From contig WOYM01000122.1 of assembly GCA_011620785.1 (NCBI GenBank), positions 1 to 28,409 of the forward strand: a DNA stretch of 28,409 bases. Direction: 5' to 3'. The position numbers were made by a program, and so were the translations under genes. Positions within the stretch are counted from its first letter, which is position 1. Each line of letters opens with the position of its first letter. The notes under the pieces are model-generated. The model searched no databases, had not been told where the DNA came from, and worked only from the letters and a program-made list of their open reading frames with translations. Below are positions 14,514-21,937 of this stretch, in pieces. The DNA comes from Methanothrix sp. Lineage in GTDB: Archaea > Halobacteriota > Methanosarcinia > Methanotrichales > Methanotrichaceae.

Positions 14514-16874
14514 ATGGATCAATTAGTCGTTCTCCAAGAGATCTATGAATCGTTTTCCAAGGGAGGGGATGGCCTGCAAAAGATCAGCAGCAAGGCTATC
14601 GAGGGGAGCTGTCCGGAGCTGACCGCCAAGCTGCTGGAAAGCGCCAAGAATGGCGAGATCAATGAGGATATCTGTCGCCAGCTTTCCAGCTGCCTTGAGG
14701 ATATCTACGAGATCAAGCGGCTGGGCGATATCTGTCGCAGCGCTGGATTATATTCCCTTGCCATAAGCGCCTATAACCGGGCCTTATCTCTCTGCAGCGA
14801 TCCGGTTTTGAGGCCGGTTCTTCAAAACAATCTCGGTCAAGCCTATGCCCGCCAGGGAGATTTAGCCCGAGCAGCCTTCTACTACAAAAAATCCGCTTGT
14901 TGCTTTGAAAAATCAGAGGATCTCCTAGGCCTTGCCCACGTCCTCGGAAACCTGGGAGCTGCCTACCGTCAGAACCGGGATTGGGATCGGGCCATAGAGT
15001 ACTGCTACCGCAGTTTGAAGACCTTTGAGGAACAGGGCGATGATCTCGGCATTGCCCAGATGACTGGGAGCCTTGGAAGGATCTATGCGGACATGGGGGA
15101 GAGGGATCTGGCAACTCGATACTTTGAGAAAAGCCTCGAGGATTTCCAGAGGCTCGGCGACAAGAAAAGCGCTGCCTGGATTATGGATAGGATGGGACGG
15201 ATTGCCAGCGATAGATACGACTGGGATAGCGCTCAGAGCTACTTCAGCCAGAGCCTCGGCCTGTTCGAAGAGTATGGCCAGACCCAAAGCAAAGGGATCG
15301 TCCTCTCTAATATGGGACGGATGCAGCTGGAGAAGGGAGATGCATCTTCTGCTCGCGAATCTTTGGAAAAGGCCATTCATCTCATAAGCCGCAATGCCCA
15401 ACCTGGTTATCAGAATGCTCTGTCCTCACTGGCCGCGGCTTACAGCACCCTGGCAAAGGGCTCCCTGGAAGAGGCAGAGGATAATGAGGACCTGGGTCTG
15501 GGCTCAGGCCGGCTGCAAAGGCAAGAGGCATCCAAGAATTTCGGCCGGGCATCAGATCGCTTCCTGGAGCTTGCTTCCTCTCTTCCCAAGATGCAGGCGG
15601 ATATAAAAACCAAGTCAGAGATTGCTAAATGTCGGTCCTATCTTGCCAGGATATCCGGATACACTTCTGACCAGGAGGCAGTGGAAATTGCACAAAAGGC
15701 TCTGTCATCGCTGGATTCGGCTGCAGAGAATGCAGCTGAGACTAAAAAGGCCGGAATCAGAGGTCTGGCGAAGGCCGTATCCGGGATGAGAGAGGCAAGG
15801 TCGATAGGCCTGCTGGGAGACGAGCCCTGGCGGCTGTCAAAAGCAGTCAGCAGCTCAATCGAGCATCTGCTGGCAGGTGCCGGGGAATGCAATGCCACGA
15901 TTATCGGCACCAGCCTCATCTCCGCTCTGGAGAACCTCAAGGCAAGCATGACTGCCGAGAGAACGACTGAAGATCCGATAGCCAGGCTCCATGCAGCTGC
16001 GGAGGACCTGCGCCACTCCGGAAAGCACCTTTCATCTCTGGAGAAGGATCCAAAAGAGAGAGATGCCCGCAGATTGATCGAGGCTGCAGCGATACTGGAA
16101 GGGCAGATGGTGGGGGATGACACTGCCAGCGAGGAGGGGCCGCGCCGCAATGAGTTGGGCTTTGGCCCGGAGAGAGATGCGTTGCTTCTAATTGCCGGGG
16201 CCATGGCGAACAGCCTGCTGGAGCTGATAGATGACACCAGGGAGATTCTCGCCTGGGATGAATCGCTGAATCTGATTTCCAATGAGAAGAAGATGCAGCC
16301 AGATATCATCGATGGGATGGATGAACTGATCGAGTCCGATCTGGAAGAGGATTTCGATGGGCTGCCCGATCTGGAGATCTCAGAGGATGGGGCGCAGGCC
16401 AGGAACCTGATTTTAACTGACGGCAGCGTAGAGCCTTCTGAGCTTTATGTCTCAGAGATAGTGCATCCGGAAGAGAGCTGGCTCGTTCCTGTCATGGCTA
16501 GTACTCCCTGCAAGAAAGAAAATCCAATTGGCTTTAATTCCTGGAGGCAGGCGCAATTTTATGGATCCAAGGGCTTTGACCACCTGGAGAAGCCAGAGGA
16601 TGATATCGAAAAGATCGATGGAGTCATAGATACTGGGCTGATAGAAGAGCTAAACCGCCATGATCTTGGCGGAATGCAGGGGGGGGAGTGGCCGGAGAGA
16701 GGGCTTGAGGATTCTGGTCCAGACTTTCGCGAGGCGGTACCGGAGTTTAAGGAATCAACCTCCAGCTATGGCAGCGGTCTATTCAGCCAGGAAAAGGCGG
16801 TAATGCTGATCAAGGCCATGAGCGTCCTGGTGATCATTCTCTTGGCGGTTGAGGCGGTGCTATATTTGATATAG
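14514..16874 (+). CDS. Large TPR protein with C-terminal membrane anchor
   Basis: A 786-residue protein. Residues ~65-310 contain about six tetratricopeptide repeats (for example LGQAYARQGDLARAAFYYKKS, LGRIYADMGERDLATRYFEKS, MGRMQLEKGDASSARESLEKA), similar to the NB-ARC/kinesin-light-chain TPR type that binds peptides or partner proteins. Residues ~310-590 are helical without clear repeats, and ~590-760 are acidic and likely disordered. A single hydrophobic helix at the very end (AMSVLVIILLAVEAVLYLI) has no following charge, so it is a tail anchor with the TPR domain in the cytoplasm. There is no signal peptide. The partner is unknown; it may be a membrane scaffold. It is probably transcribed from its own leaderless promoter. 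Confidence 0.8.
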   Translation: MDQLVVLQEIYESFSKGGDGLQKISSKAIEGSCPELTAKLLESAKNGEINEDICRQLSSCLEDIYEIKRLGDICRSAGLYSLAISAYNRALSLCSDPVLRPVLQNNLGQAYARQGDLARAAFYYKKSACCFEKSEDLLGLAHVLGNLGAAYRQNRDWDRAIEYCYRSLKTFEEQGDDLGIAQMTGSLGRIYADMGERDLATRYFEKSLEDFQRLGDKKSAAWIMDRMGRIASDRYDWDSAQSYFSQSLGLFEEYGQTQSKGIVLSNMGRMQLEKGDASSARESLEKAIHLISRNAQPGYQNALSSLAAAYSTLAKGSLEEAEDNEDLGLGSGRLQRQEASKNFGRASDRFLELASSLPKMQADIKTKSEIAKCRSYLARISGYTSDQEAVEIAQKALSSLDSAAENAAETKKAGIRGLAKAVSGMREARSIGLLGDEPWRLSKAVSSSIEHLLAGAGECNATIIGTSLISALENLKASMTAERTTEDPIARLHAAAEDLRHSGKHLSSLEKDPKERDARRLIEAAAILEGQMVGDDTASEEGPRRNELGFGPERDALLLIAGAMANSLLELIDDTREILAWDESLNLISNEKKMQPDIIDGMDELIESDLEEDFDGLPDLEISEDGAQARNLILTDGSVEPSELYVSEIVHPEESWLVPVMASTPCKKENPIGFNSWRQAQFYGSKGFDHLEKPEDDIEKIDGVIDTGLIEELNRHDLGGMQGGEWPERGLEDSGPDFREAVPEFKESTSSYGSGLFSQEKAVMLIKAMSVLVIILLAVEAVLYLI

Positions 16875-16898
16875 GCTGAGCGGGAATCCTCTATCGGG

Positions 16899-17495
16899 AT
16901 GAAAAAAAAGCAGCTTGAGATGATCCTGGAACGACTGGAGGGCTTTTCCAAGCCCTCATTTATTAGAGAGCAGTATTCAACGCCCGCCTCAGTGGCGGCG
17001 GATCTGCTCTTCTTAGCTGCTCTGCGCAATGATCTGGGTACGGTATGCGACCTGGGATGCGGGACGGGCGTTCTTGCCATCGGCGCGGCGCTCATGGGTG
17101 CAAGGACGGTGGGAGTGGAGATCGATAAAGATGCCCTGGCCACGGCGAGAAAAAATGCAGAAAATCTGGGCGTAGATGTGGACTTCATCCGGGCGGACGT
17201 GAGAAAGCTGGAGCTTGAAGGCATAGATACAGTGATCATGAATCCCCCCTTTGGAGCTCAGAAGGCCAGCGAGGGCGATCGCGCTTTCCTCTCCACTGCT
17301 CAGAGGATCGCTCGGAATATTTATACCCTGCACAACCGGGGAAGCCATGATTTCATTAAAAAATATATATTTCCCAATATAGTGCAGGAGGTCTACTGCA
17401 TTCCATTTCCTTTGAAGAGATGCTTTGAGTTTCACAGAAAGGACATCAAGGTCATTGAGGTTGAGCTATACAGAATAACCTGCCAGCATTCTTAG
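16899..17495 (+). CDS. METTL5/COG2263-like RNA N6-adenine methyltransferase
   Basis: A 198-residue Rossmann methyltransferase. The SAM-binding motif I is DLGCGTGVLAIGAA (51-64), the acidic end of strand 2 is VGVEID, and motif IV is NPPFG (115-119), the catalytic motif of N6-adenine methylases. An N-terminal helical segment (QYSTPASVAADLLFLA) and the closing strand match the METTL5/COG2263 family, whose eukaryotic member methylates one 18S rRNA adenine. The archaeal target is probably rRNA, by analogy only. The gene follows the TPR gene by 24 bp; csl4 and rpoL lie downstream, an RNA-related neighbourhood. Confidence 0.85.
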   Translation: MKKKQLEMILERLEGFSKPSFIREQYSTPASVAADLLFLAALRNDLGTVCDLGCGTGVLAIGAALMGARTVGVEIDKDALATARKNAENLGVDVDFIRADVRKLELEGIDTVIMNPPFGAQKASEGDRAFLSTAQRIARNIYTLHNRGSHDFIKKYIFPNIVQEVYCIPFPLKRCFEFHRKDIKVIEVELYRITCQHS

Positions 17496-17589
17496 AGGAG
17501 CCAAGCTTTTGAGACCAAGCCTTTATACCAGGCTTTAGATACTAGTAATTTCTAATTGAGCCATAGCGATGAAAAAAGAGACGGAAATG

Positions 17590-17612
17590 ATGCGGCGATT
17601 CTCGAGCCGCAT
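17590..17612 (+). repeat. Hairpin in the csl4 leader
   Basis: A perfect 7-bp stem, atgcggc (17590-17596) and gccgcat (17606-17612), with a 9-nt loop, lies 21 bp before the csl4 ATG. It could form in the mRNA leader or act as an operator. It also lies inside a 22-codon open frame (17569-17637) that overlaps the csl4 start. Confidence 0.5.
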
Positions 17613-17633
17613 ATTGAACTTACAGAGGAATAA

Positions 17634-18194
17634 ATGATGGAAGATAGCTTTGTGCTTCCCGGCGATACGGTAGGATCTTTGGAGGAGTTCGTTCCTGGAG
17701 ACTACACCTATGCCAGGGAAGGAATGATATTTGCCACCACTGCCGGCCTGGTTAAGGTCGATCCCAAGACCAGGTCTGCCAGTGTCATACCCAAGACCAA
17801 CGCCCCAGTCAAGCTCAACCACGGCGATATAGTAGTGGGCGAGGTAATCGATCTCAAAGACAGCCTGGTGATAGTCTCCCTGGCCTTCAAGAAAGGCTAT
17901 GAGGACCGGCCAATCTCAGATGAGGAGGCCACCATTCACATATCCAATGTGAAGAACTCCTATGTCAAGGATCTGCGCTCGCTCTTTTCTATGCGCGACA
18001 TCCTCAAGGCAAAGATCGTCGATGAGCGGCAGATGAGGCTCTCGACTGGCGACGAGGATCTGGGAGTGATAAAGGCTTACTGCAACCGCTGTCTTACCGG
18101 CCTGATGCGAAAGGAGGGAAAGCTCATCTGCCCCAATTGCGGCAACAACGAGACGCGAAAGATGAGCTCCGCCTATGGGCTGGGGGTAGTATAG
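17634..18194 (+). CDS. csl4: Exosome RNA-binding subunit Csl4
   Basis: A 186-residue protein with the Csl4 layout: an N-terminal domain (FVLPGDTVGSLEEFVPGDYTY, REGMIFATTAG), an S1 domain (~65-145) with VGEVIDLKDSLVIVSLA, and a C-terminal zinc ribbon (CNRC...CPNCG). Csl4 caps the archaeal Rrp41/Rrp42 exosome ring together with Rrp4 and DnaG and presents RNA for 3'-5' decay or tailing. gagga lies 5 nt before the first of two adjacent ATGs. The next gene, rpoL, begins directly after its stop, a pairing of csl4 and RNA polymerase subunit genes that is common in euryarchaea. Confidence 0.95.
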   Translation: MMEDSFVLPGDTVGSLEEFVPGDYTYAREGMIFATTAGLVKVDPKTRSASVIPKTNAPVKLNHGDIVVGEVIDLKDSLVIVSLAFKKGYEDRPISDEEATIHISNVKNSYVKDLRSLFSMRDILKAKIVDERQMRLSTGDEDLGVIKAYCNRCLTGLMRKEGKLICPNCGNNETRKMSSAYGLGVV

Positions 18195-18470
18195 ATGAAC
18201 CTGAAGATAATATCCAAGACCGAGAATGAGGCAGTCATTGAGTTCGTGGGAGAGGGTCATACCATTCTCAACTTGCTCCGAACGGAGCTGTTGAAGGACA
18301 AGAGAGTCCTCATGGCAACCTATGACACAAAGTTTCCGGTAATGGACAACCCCGTCTTCCGCCTCGCAACCAATGGGGCCGATCCCATTATTGCTCTGAA
18401 AGAGGCCACATCCAGAATAATAGATCAGTGCGATGAGTTTTCCAATAAGTACGCAGAAGCGGTAAAGTAG
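18195..18470 (+). CDS. rpoL: DNA-directed RNA polymerase subunit L (Rpo11)
   Basis: A 91-residue protein of the RpoL/Rpb11 family: MNLKIISKTENEAVIEFVGEGHTILNLLRTEL, then the conserved VLMATYDTKFPVMDNPVFRLATNG segment and a C-terminal long helix. Rpo11 dimerises with Rpo3 (RpoD) to nucleate archaeal RNA polymerase assembly. It starts immediately after the csl4 stop (TAG then ATG), so the two are co-transcribed. Length is normal and no residues look missing. The gene ends 2 bp from the minus-strand metallopeptidase fragment. Confidence 0.95.
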   Translation: MNLKIISKTENEAVIEFVGEGHTILNLLRTELLKDKRVLMATYDTKFPVMDNPVFRLATNGADPIIALKEATSRIIDQCDEFSNKYAEAVK

Positions 18471-18472
18471 GT

Positions 18473-18700
18473 CTACAAAAACGAAATCAGGAGGGCTCGA
18501 ACCACATCCCTCTGCTTCTGCAGGCGGTCGTCTCCTACGGCGCTGGCGGCGTTGAGGCCCTCCTCGATATCCCCTGGCTCAAGGATGAGGTCCTGCTGGG
18601 ATGCGCGATTGGCCCAAACACCAGCATAACAGTCAGCCTGGAGCTCTTTTAAAAATTCGAGATCGAGAACCAAAAGAGCTTCAGTCCAAACTTTGAGCAT
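18473..18700 (-). pseudogene. C-terminal fragment of a YpfJ-like neutral zinc metallopeptidase
   Basis: The 75-codon frame contains LELQADCYAGVWANRAS-like sequence and EPGDIEEGLNAASAVGDDRLQKQ, which are the C-terminal signatures of the neutral zinc metallopeptidase family (PF04228, YpfJ/KPN_02809). The Glu of ELQADC is the third zinc ligand region. The HExxH catalytic helix and the whole membrane-anchored N-terminal half are absent, and the family's normal VVPDSFTHG ending is replaced by RALLISFL. It is therefore a remnant, not a functional enzyme. The ORF's own ATG at 18700 is probably fortuitous. Confidence 0.75.
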
Positions 18701-18719
18701 GCATCATTCATTCATCAGA

Positions 18720-18757
18720 TATATATACAACCGTTTTCGTGTTTTCGCACAAAACAC
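18720..18757 (+). promoter_or_regulatory. Promoter and inverted repeat of the PGF-CTERM gene
   Basis: A strong TATA element tatatatac (18720-18728) lies 42-50 nt before ATG 18770 and predicts a start near 18749. Exactly there is an inverted repeat gtgtttt (18739-18745) / aaaacac (18751-18757) with a 5-nt spacer, plus a tandem gttttcg repeat. It could be an operator over the transcript start or a 5'-end hairpin. gagg near 18759 is the ribosome site. Confidence 0.6.
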
Positions 18758-18769
18758 TGAGGCATAAGC

Positions 18770-19177
18770 ATGAAGAATGTTGTGGTGATCTTAGCAGCAG
18801 CATTGATGCTGTTGGTTGCAGTCACAACTGCAAGCGCGCAAGAGACTGATAAAGTTGCTGAGGCAGCTCAGCAAGTGGAAGAGTCTGCAAAACAGGTGGA
18901 AGAAGCGACACAGCTAACGGAGAACGCAACAGCAGATCTCAAATCTGCCGCTGCGCATGTGGAGAATCTGACCGCCAACACCACTACAGCAGAAAACATA
19001 ACCAAAGCAGCAGAGAAGGTCGAGCAGAAAGCCGAAGAAGTTAGCCAAGCAGCAGAAAAGGTAGATGAGGCTGCCCAGAAGGCAGAGGAAGCAGCAGAAA
19101 AGGTACCAGGATTTGCAGCAGCGCTTGCCGCCTTAGGATTCCTGGCTGTAGCCTTCATAGCTCTGAGAAGAGCCTAA
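18770..19177 (+). CDS. Small coiled-coil surface protein with PGF-CTERM anchor
   Basis: A 135-residue precursor. A signal peptide (residues 1-23, ending TTASA) is followed by an almost uninterrupted heptad-like helix rich in Ala, Glu, Lys and Gln (about 25-112) and then PGF at 113-115 with a hydrophobic helix and an RR end. This is the PGF-CTERM signal that archaeosortase A cleaves while attaching a prenyl-type lipid to the protein at the cell surface. Four N-glycosylation sequons (NAT, NLT, NTT, NIT at 52, 66, 70, 76) fit an extracellular location. It has its own promoter and a T-run terminator, so it is monocistronic. The function is unknown; an Lpp- or S-layer-associated structural role is inference. 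Confidence 0.85.
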   Translation: MKNVVVILAAALMLLVAVTTASAQETDKVAEAAQQVEESAKQVEEATQLTENATADLKSAAAHVENLTANTTTAENITKAAEKVEQKAEEVSQAAEKVDEAAQKAEEAAEKVPGFAAALAALGFLAVAFIALRRA

Positions 19178-19197
19178 GTGCATTGAATTTTAAAATC

Positions 19198-19204
19198 TTT
19201 TTTT
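19198..19204 (+). terminator. T-run terminator after the PGF-CTERM gene
   Basis: Seven consecutive T residues lie 21 bp after the stop, as in typical archaeal U-rich terminators without a hairpin. The T-run merges into a TATA-like tttatata (19202-19209) that probably serves trkH. Confidence 0.55.
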
Positions 19205-19303
19205 ATATACCAAAATAATTATACGGCCTCCTTCTCTTCTCCTTTGTTATCTCAGGCGGATACGGCAATTGTTATTAACATCCTTAACCGACCTTTCGAC
19301 ATA

Positions 19304-20911
19304 ATGAAGATAAGGATCATCCTGAGGATCCTGGGCATGCTGGCTATGCTGCTGGGCACACTTATGCTCATACCAGGAATCGTCTCCGCCATCTACAAGG
19401 AGCCCCTGGGGGTGGTGGCCTTTGGCATCAGCTCTCTTCTGGCAATTATCGTCGGCCTGATTCTGAAGCATTTTGGGGAAAAATCCGATATGGGACGCAA
19501 GGATGCATTTGCTGCCGTCTCATTCGGCTGGCTCATGGCAGGACTGATCGGAGCTCTTCCCTACTTGCTGCTGGGATTGGGGCTGGTCGATGCATTCTTT
19601 GAATCGATGTCCGGTTTTACTACAACGGGAGCTACCATCCTCAGCGAGTATGATTCACAACACTATTGGACTTTAAGCAAGGAGGCAGTGCATAGCAGCC
19701 TGGCCTATGCACTCGTTGAGAGAACCACACATCAGCTTATCCACTGGTCCCCAGTAGGGATAATCGAGCTCGATTTCGGCCTGACCCTGGATTTTATCGA
19801 TCTTCTCACTATAAAGGAAACCTACTTCGGCCTTCTATTCTGGAGATCATTCTCCCAGTTCCTGGGCGGCATGGGCATAATCCTGCTGTTCATCGCCATT
19901 CTTCCCAATCTGGGCGTGGCAGGAAGAGAGCTTTATTCCGTTGAGGGCCTGGGCCTGATGAAAGAGGCGCTGACCCCCAGGGTTAAGAGCACTGCTAAAG
20001 CCTTCTGGGGGATTTATTTGGGACTGGCGGGGATGGAAGCTCTGCTGTTGGTGGCGGCTGGCCTTCCGGTCTATGACTCACTCTGCACATCATTCTCAAG
20101 CATCTCAACAGCGGGTTTTTCCCCAAGGGCCTATGGTATTGCGGAATACAATAGCATTCTGGTGGAGGCCATCATCTGCATCTTTCTCTTGCTCGGAGGA
20201 ACCAATTTCATTATATATCATCAGATTATACTTAAGAGAAACTTAAATTATCTGATCAGAGATGCAGAGTTCCGGTTCTATATCATTATAGTGTTTATTT
20301 CGATTATTATATTGATGATCTTCGGGCAAATACCGGGAGGCTTCTCCGATGCCCTTCGCTCATCCGTATTTCAAGTTATCTCCACTATGACCACCACCGG
20401 CTTTGTGAATAACTTCAATTATGACTCCTGGTCCCTGGCAGCAAAACTCGTCCTTATACTATTGATGATAATTGGCGGATGCACAGGATCGACCGGAGGA
20501 GGAATGAAGGTGGGAAGGGTGCTGATAATCCTGAAATATGTGCACGCTGAGCTGATCCGAAGCCTCCACCCAAAGGCAGTTATCACCATAAGGATGGCAG
20601 ATAAGGTGGTCAAGGAGAATACGGTCAAGTCCGTTATTCTTTTTATTCAGCTGTATGTAATGATCTTCATCCTGGCGGCCATTGCCTTTTCCATCACCGA
20701 GGCATCAAACCCCCAGTTTGGTTCCCTATCTGCTATTTCCGCAGCAGCATGCTGTCTTGGAGTTGTGGGTCCTGGATTTGGGGTAGTGGCCATGGATTTC
20801 AATTCTGTATCCGAATCCGGAAAGGTTCTGGCCGCATTTTGCATGTACATCGGCCGGCTGGAGATCCTTCCCGTGGTACTGATGTTCTTGCCCGAGACCT
20901 GGTCGGATTAG
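19304..20911 (+). CDS. trkH: TrkH-family potassium uptake protein
   Basis: A 535-residue (from ATG 19304) integral membrane protein with four pore loops of the Trk/Ktr fold: SGFTTTGAT, SSISTAGFSP, STMTTTGFVN and CCLGVVGPGF. It also has SQFLGGMGIILLFIAILP and CTGSTGGGMKVGR. It imports K+ with the cytoplasmic partner TrkA (not in this window). Between pore loop 1 and FWRSFSQFLGGMG there are about 63 residues (114-176) where ordinary TrkH proteins have about 10; this insertion is predicted to be outside or membrane-peripheral. A TTG at 19244 would add 20 residues. It ends in TAG, and the frame then stays open into mscS. Confidence 0.9.
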   Translation: MKIRIILRILGMLAMLLGTLMLIPGIVSAIYKEPLGVVAFGISSLLAIIVGLILKHFGEKSDMGRKDAFAAVSFGWLMAGLIGALPYLLLGLGLVDAFFESMSGFTTTGATILSEYDSQHYWTLSKEAVHSSLAYALVERTTHQLIHWSPVGIIELDFGLTLDFIDLLTIKETYFGLLFWRSFSQFLGGMGIILLFIAILPNLGVAGRELYSVEGLGLMKEALTPRVKSTAKAFWGIYLGLAGMEALLLVAAGLPVYDSLCTSFSSISTAGFSPRAYGIAEYNSILVEAIICIFLLLGGTNFIIYHQIILKRNLNYLIRDAEFRFYIIIVFISIIILMIFGQIPGGFSDALRSSVFQVISTMTTTGFVNNFNYDSWSLAAKLVLILLMIIGGCTGSTGGGMKVGRVLIILKYVHAELIRSLHPKAVITIRMADKVVKENTVKSVILFIQLYVMIFILAAIAFSITEASNPQFGSLSAISAAACCLGVVGPGFGVVAMDFNSVSESGKVLAAFCMYIGRLEILPVVLMFLPETWSD

Positions 20912-20957
20912 AGAGGCATAGGAAGGAATAGACTGGATGAGGATAGAGATGATACTG

Positions 20958-20964
20958 ATATATA
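20958..20964 (+). promoter_or_regulatory. TATA-like element before mscS
   Basis: The sequence atatata lies 38-44 nt upstream of ATG 21002. It would give a start near 20986 with aagga (20987-20991) at the very 5' end of the message. mscS could also be read from the trkH transcript, so this internal promoter is tentative. Confidence 0.35.
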
Positions 20965-21001
20965 CTTTGATCCTCTTAAAATAGTCAAGGACGATATCCT
21001 C

Positions 21002-21937
21002 ATGGCTCGAAGCTGGTTTATCCCCGCATCCCTGGCTGTCTTCGCATTTGTGCTGTGGCTTACTACATTTATTTATCAGAGTAGCTATATCAACCGCACA
21101 ATCATCACTATCATAGCGATTTTGATGATCTATATCGTATTCCGAGTACTTCTGGAAGATCGTATCATCAAAAATTTCACCTCCACCGATAAAAGATATT
21201 ATTTCTCAAAGATACTCTATTCCATATATTTATTAATTAATTTTATTATTATTTGGATTATTTGGGTGGAAGATATAAGAACTCTGCTGCTGGGATTCGG
21301 CCTGGTGGCAGCTGCATTTACCATCTCCATTCAGGATGTGGCAAAGAACCTAGTGGGTGGGCTGGTGATCATGTTCAACAGCATCTATAAAGTGGGAGAT
21401 AGGATCGAGATAGCAGGAAAGAAGGGGGATGTAATAGATATCAATTTGCTCCATACCACCATCATGGAGATGAGCGAATGGGTTTCCTCAGATCAGCATA
21501 CCGGCAGGCTCTCTTCTCTGCCCAACTTTCTGGTCTTATCCAATGCGGTGAATAATTATACTAAAGACTTCAGCTTTGTATGGGATGAGATAACCCTCCC
21601 AATAAGCTATGACAGCGATTGGAGGGTTGCCGAATCATTGATCATGGATATCGTCATCCAGGAGACGCATATGATGAAAGAGTACGCTGAAGAGGAGATA
21701 TCCCATATGCAAAGAAAGTATTACATCTCAAAAAGCTCAACCGATCCGGGGATCTTCTTTAAGCTCACTGACAACTGGATCGAATTGACGGCAAGATATG
21801 TGGTTCCAGCCAGGCAGAGAAGGATCTTAAGAACCAAAATCAGCAGAAGAATCCTGGAGGAGATACAGAGATCAGAAGGAATAAGAATAGCTTCGGAGAG
21901 CATCGAAATAGCCAGGTTTCCTGATACTGGCCTATGA
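21002..21937 (+). CDS. MscS-type mechanosensitive ion channel
   Basis: A 311-residue protein with three transmembrane helices (about 6-25, 33-50 and 72-98), then the pore-lining/beta-domain signature AFTISIQDVAKNLVGGLVIMFNSIYKVGDRIEIAGKKGDVIDINLLHTTI, and a C-terminal alpha/beta domain. MscS channels open under membrane tension and let solutes out during hypo-osmotic shock. A 30-residue insert-like helix (about 220-245, KEYAEEEISHMQRKYY) lies in the C-terminal domain. Its stop overlaps the ATG of the radical SAM gene (ATGA at 21934-21937), so the two are translationally coupled. Start ATG 21002 has aagga 10 nt upstream; the frame is open further upstream to the trkH stop. Confidence 0.9.
   Translation: MARSWFIPASLAVFAFVLWLTTFIYQSSYINRTIITIIAILMIYIVFRVLLEDRIIKNFTSTDKRYYFSKILYSIYLLINFIIIWIIWVEDIRTLLLGFGLVAAAFTISIQDVAKNLVGGLVIMFNSIYKVGDRIEIAGKKGDVIDINLLHTTIMEMSEWVSSDQHTGRLSSLPNFLVLSNAVNNYTKDFSFVWDEITLPISYDSDWRVAESLIMDIVIQETHMMKEYAEEEISHMQRKYYISKSSTDPGIFFKLTDNWIELTARYVVPARQRRILRTKISRRILEEIQRSEGIRIASESIEIARFPDTGL

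Noticed and set aside
17560..17637. Possible C/D box small RNA (gatga and atgatg near csl4)
   Set aside because: No convincing D (ctga) boxes at the right spacing; the hairpin and small leader frame explain the sequence better.
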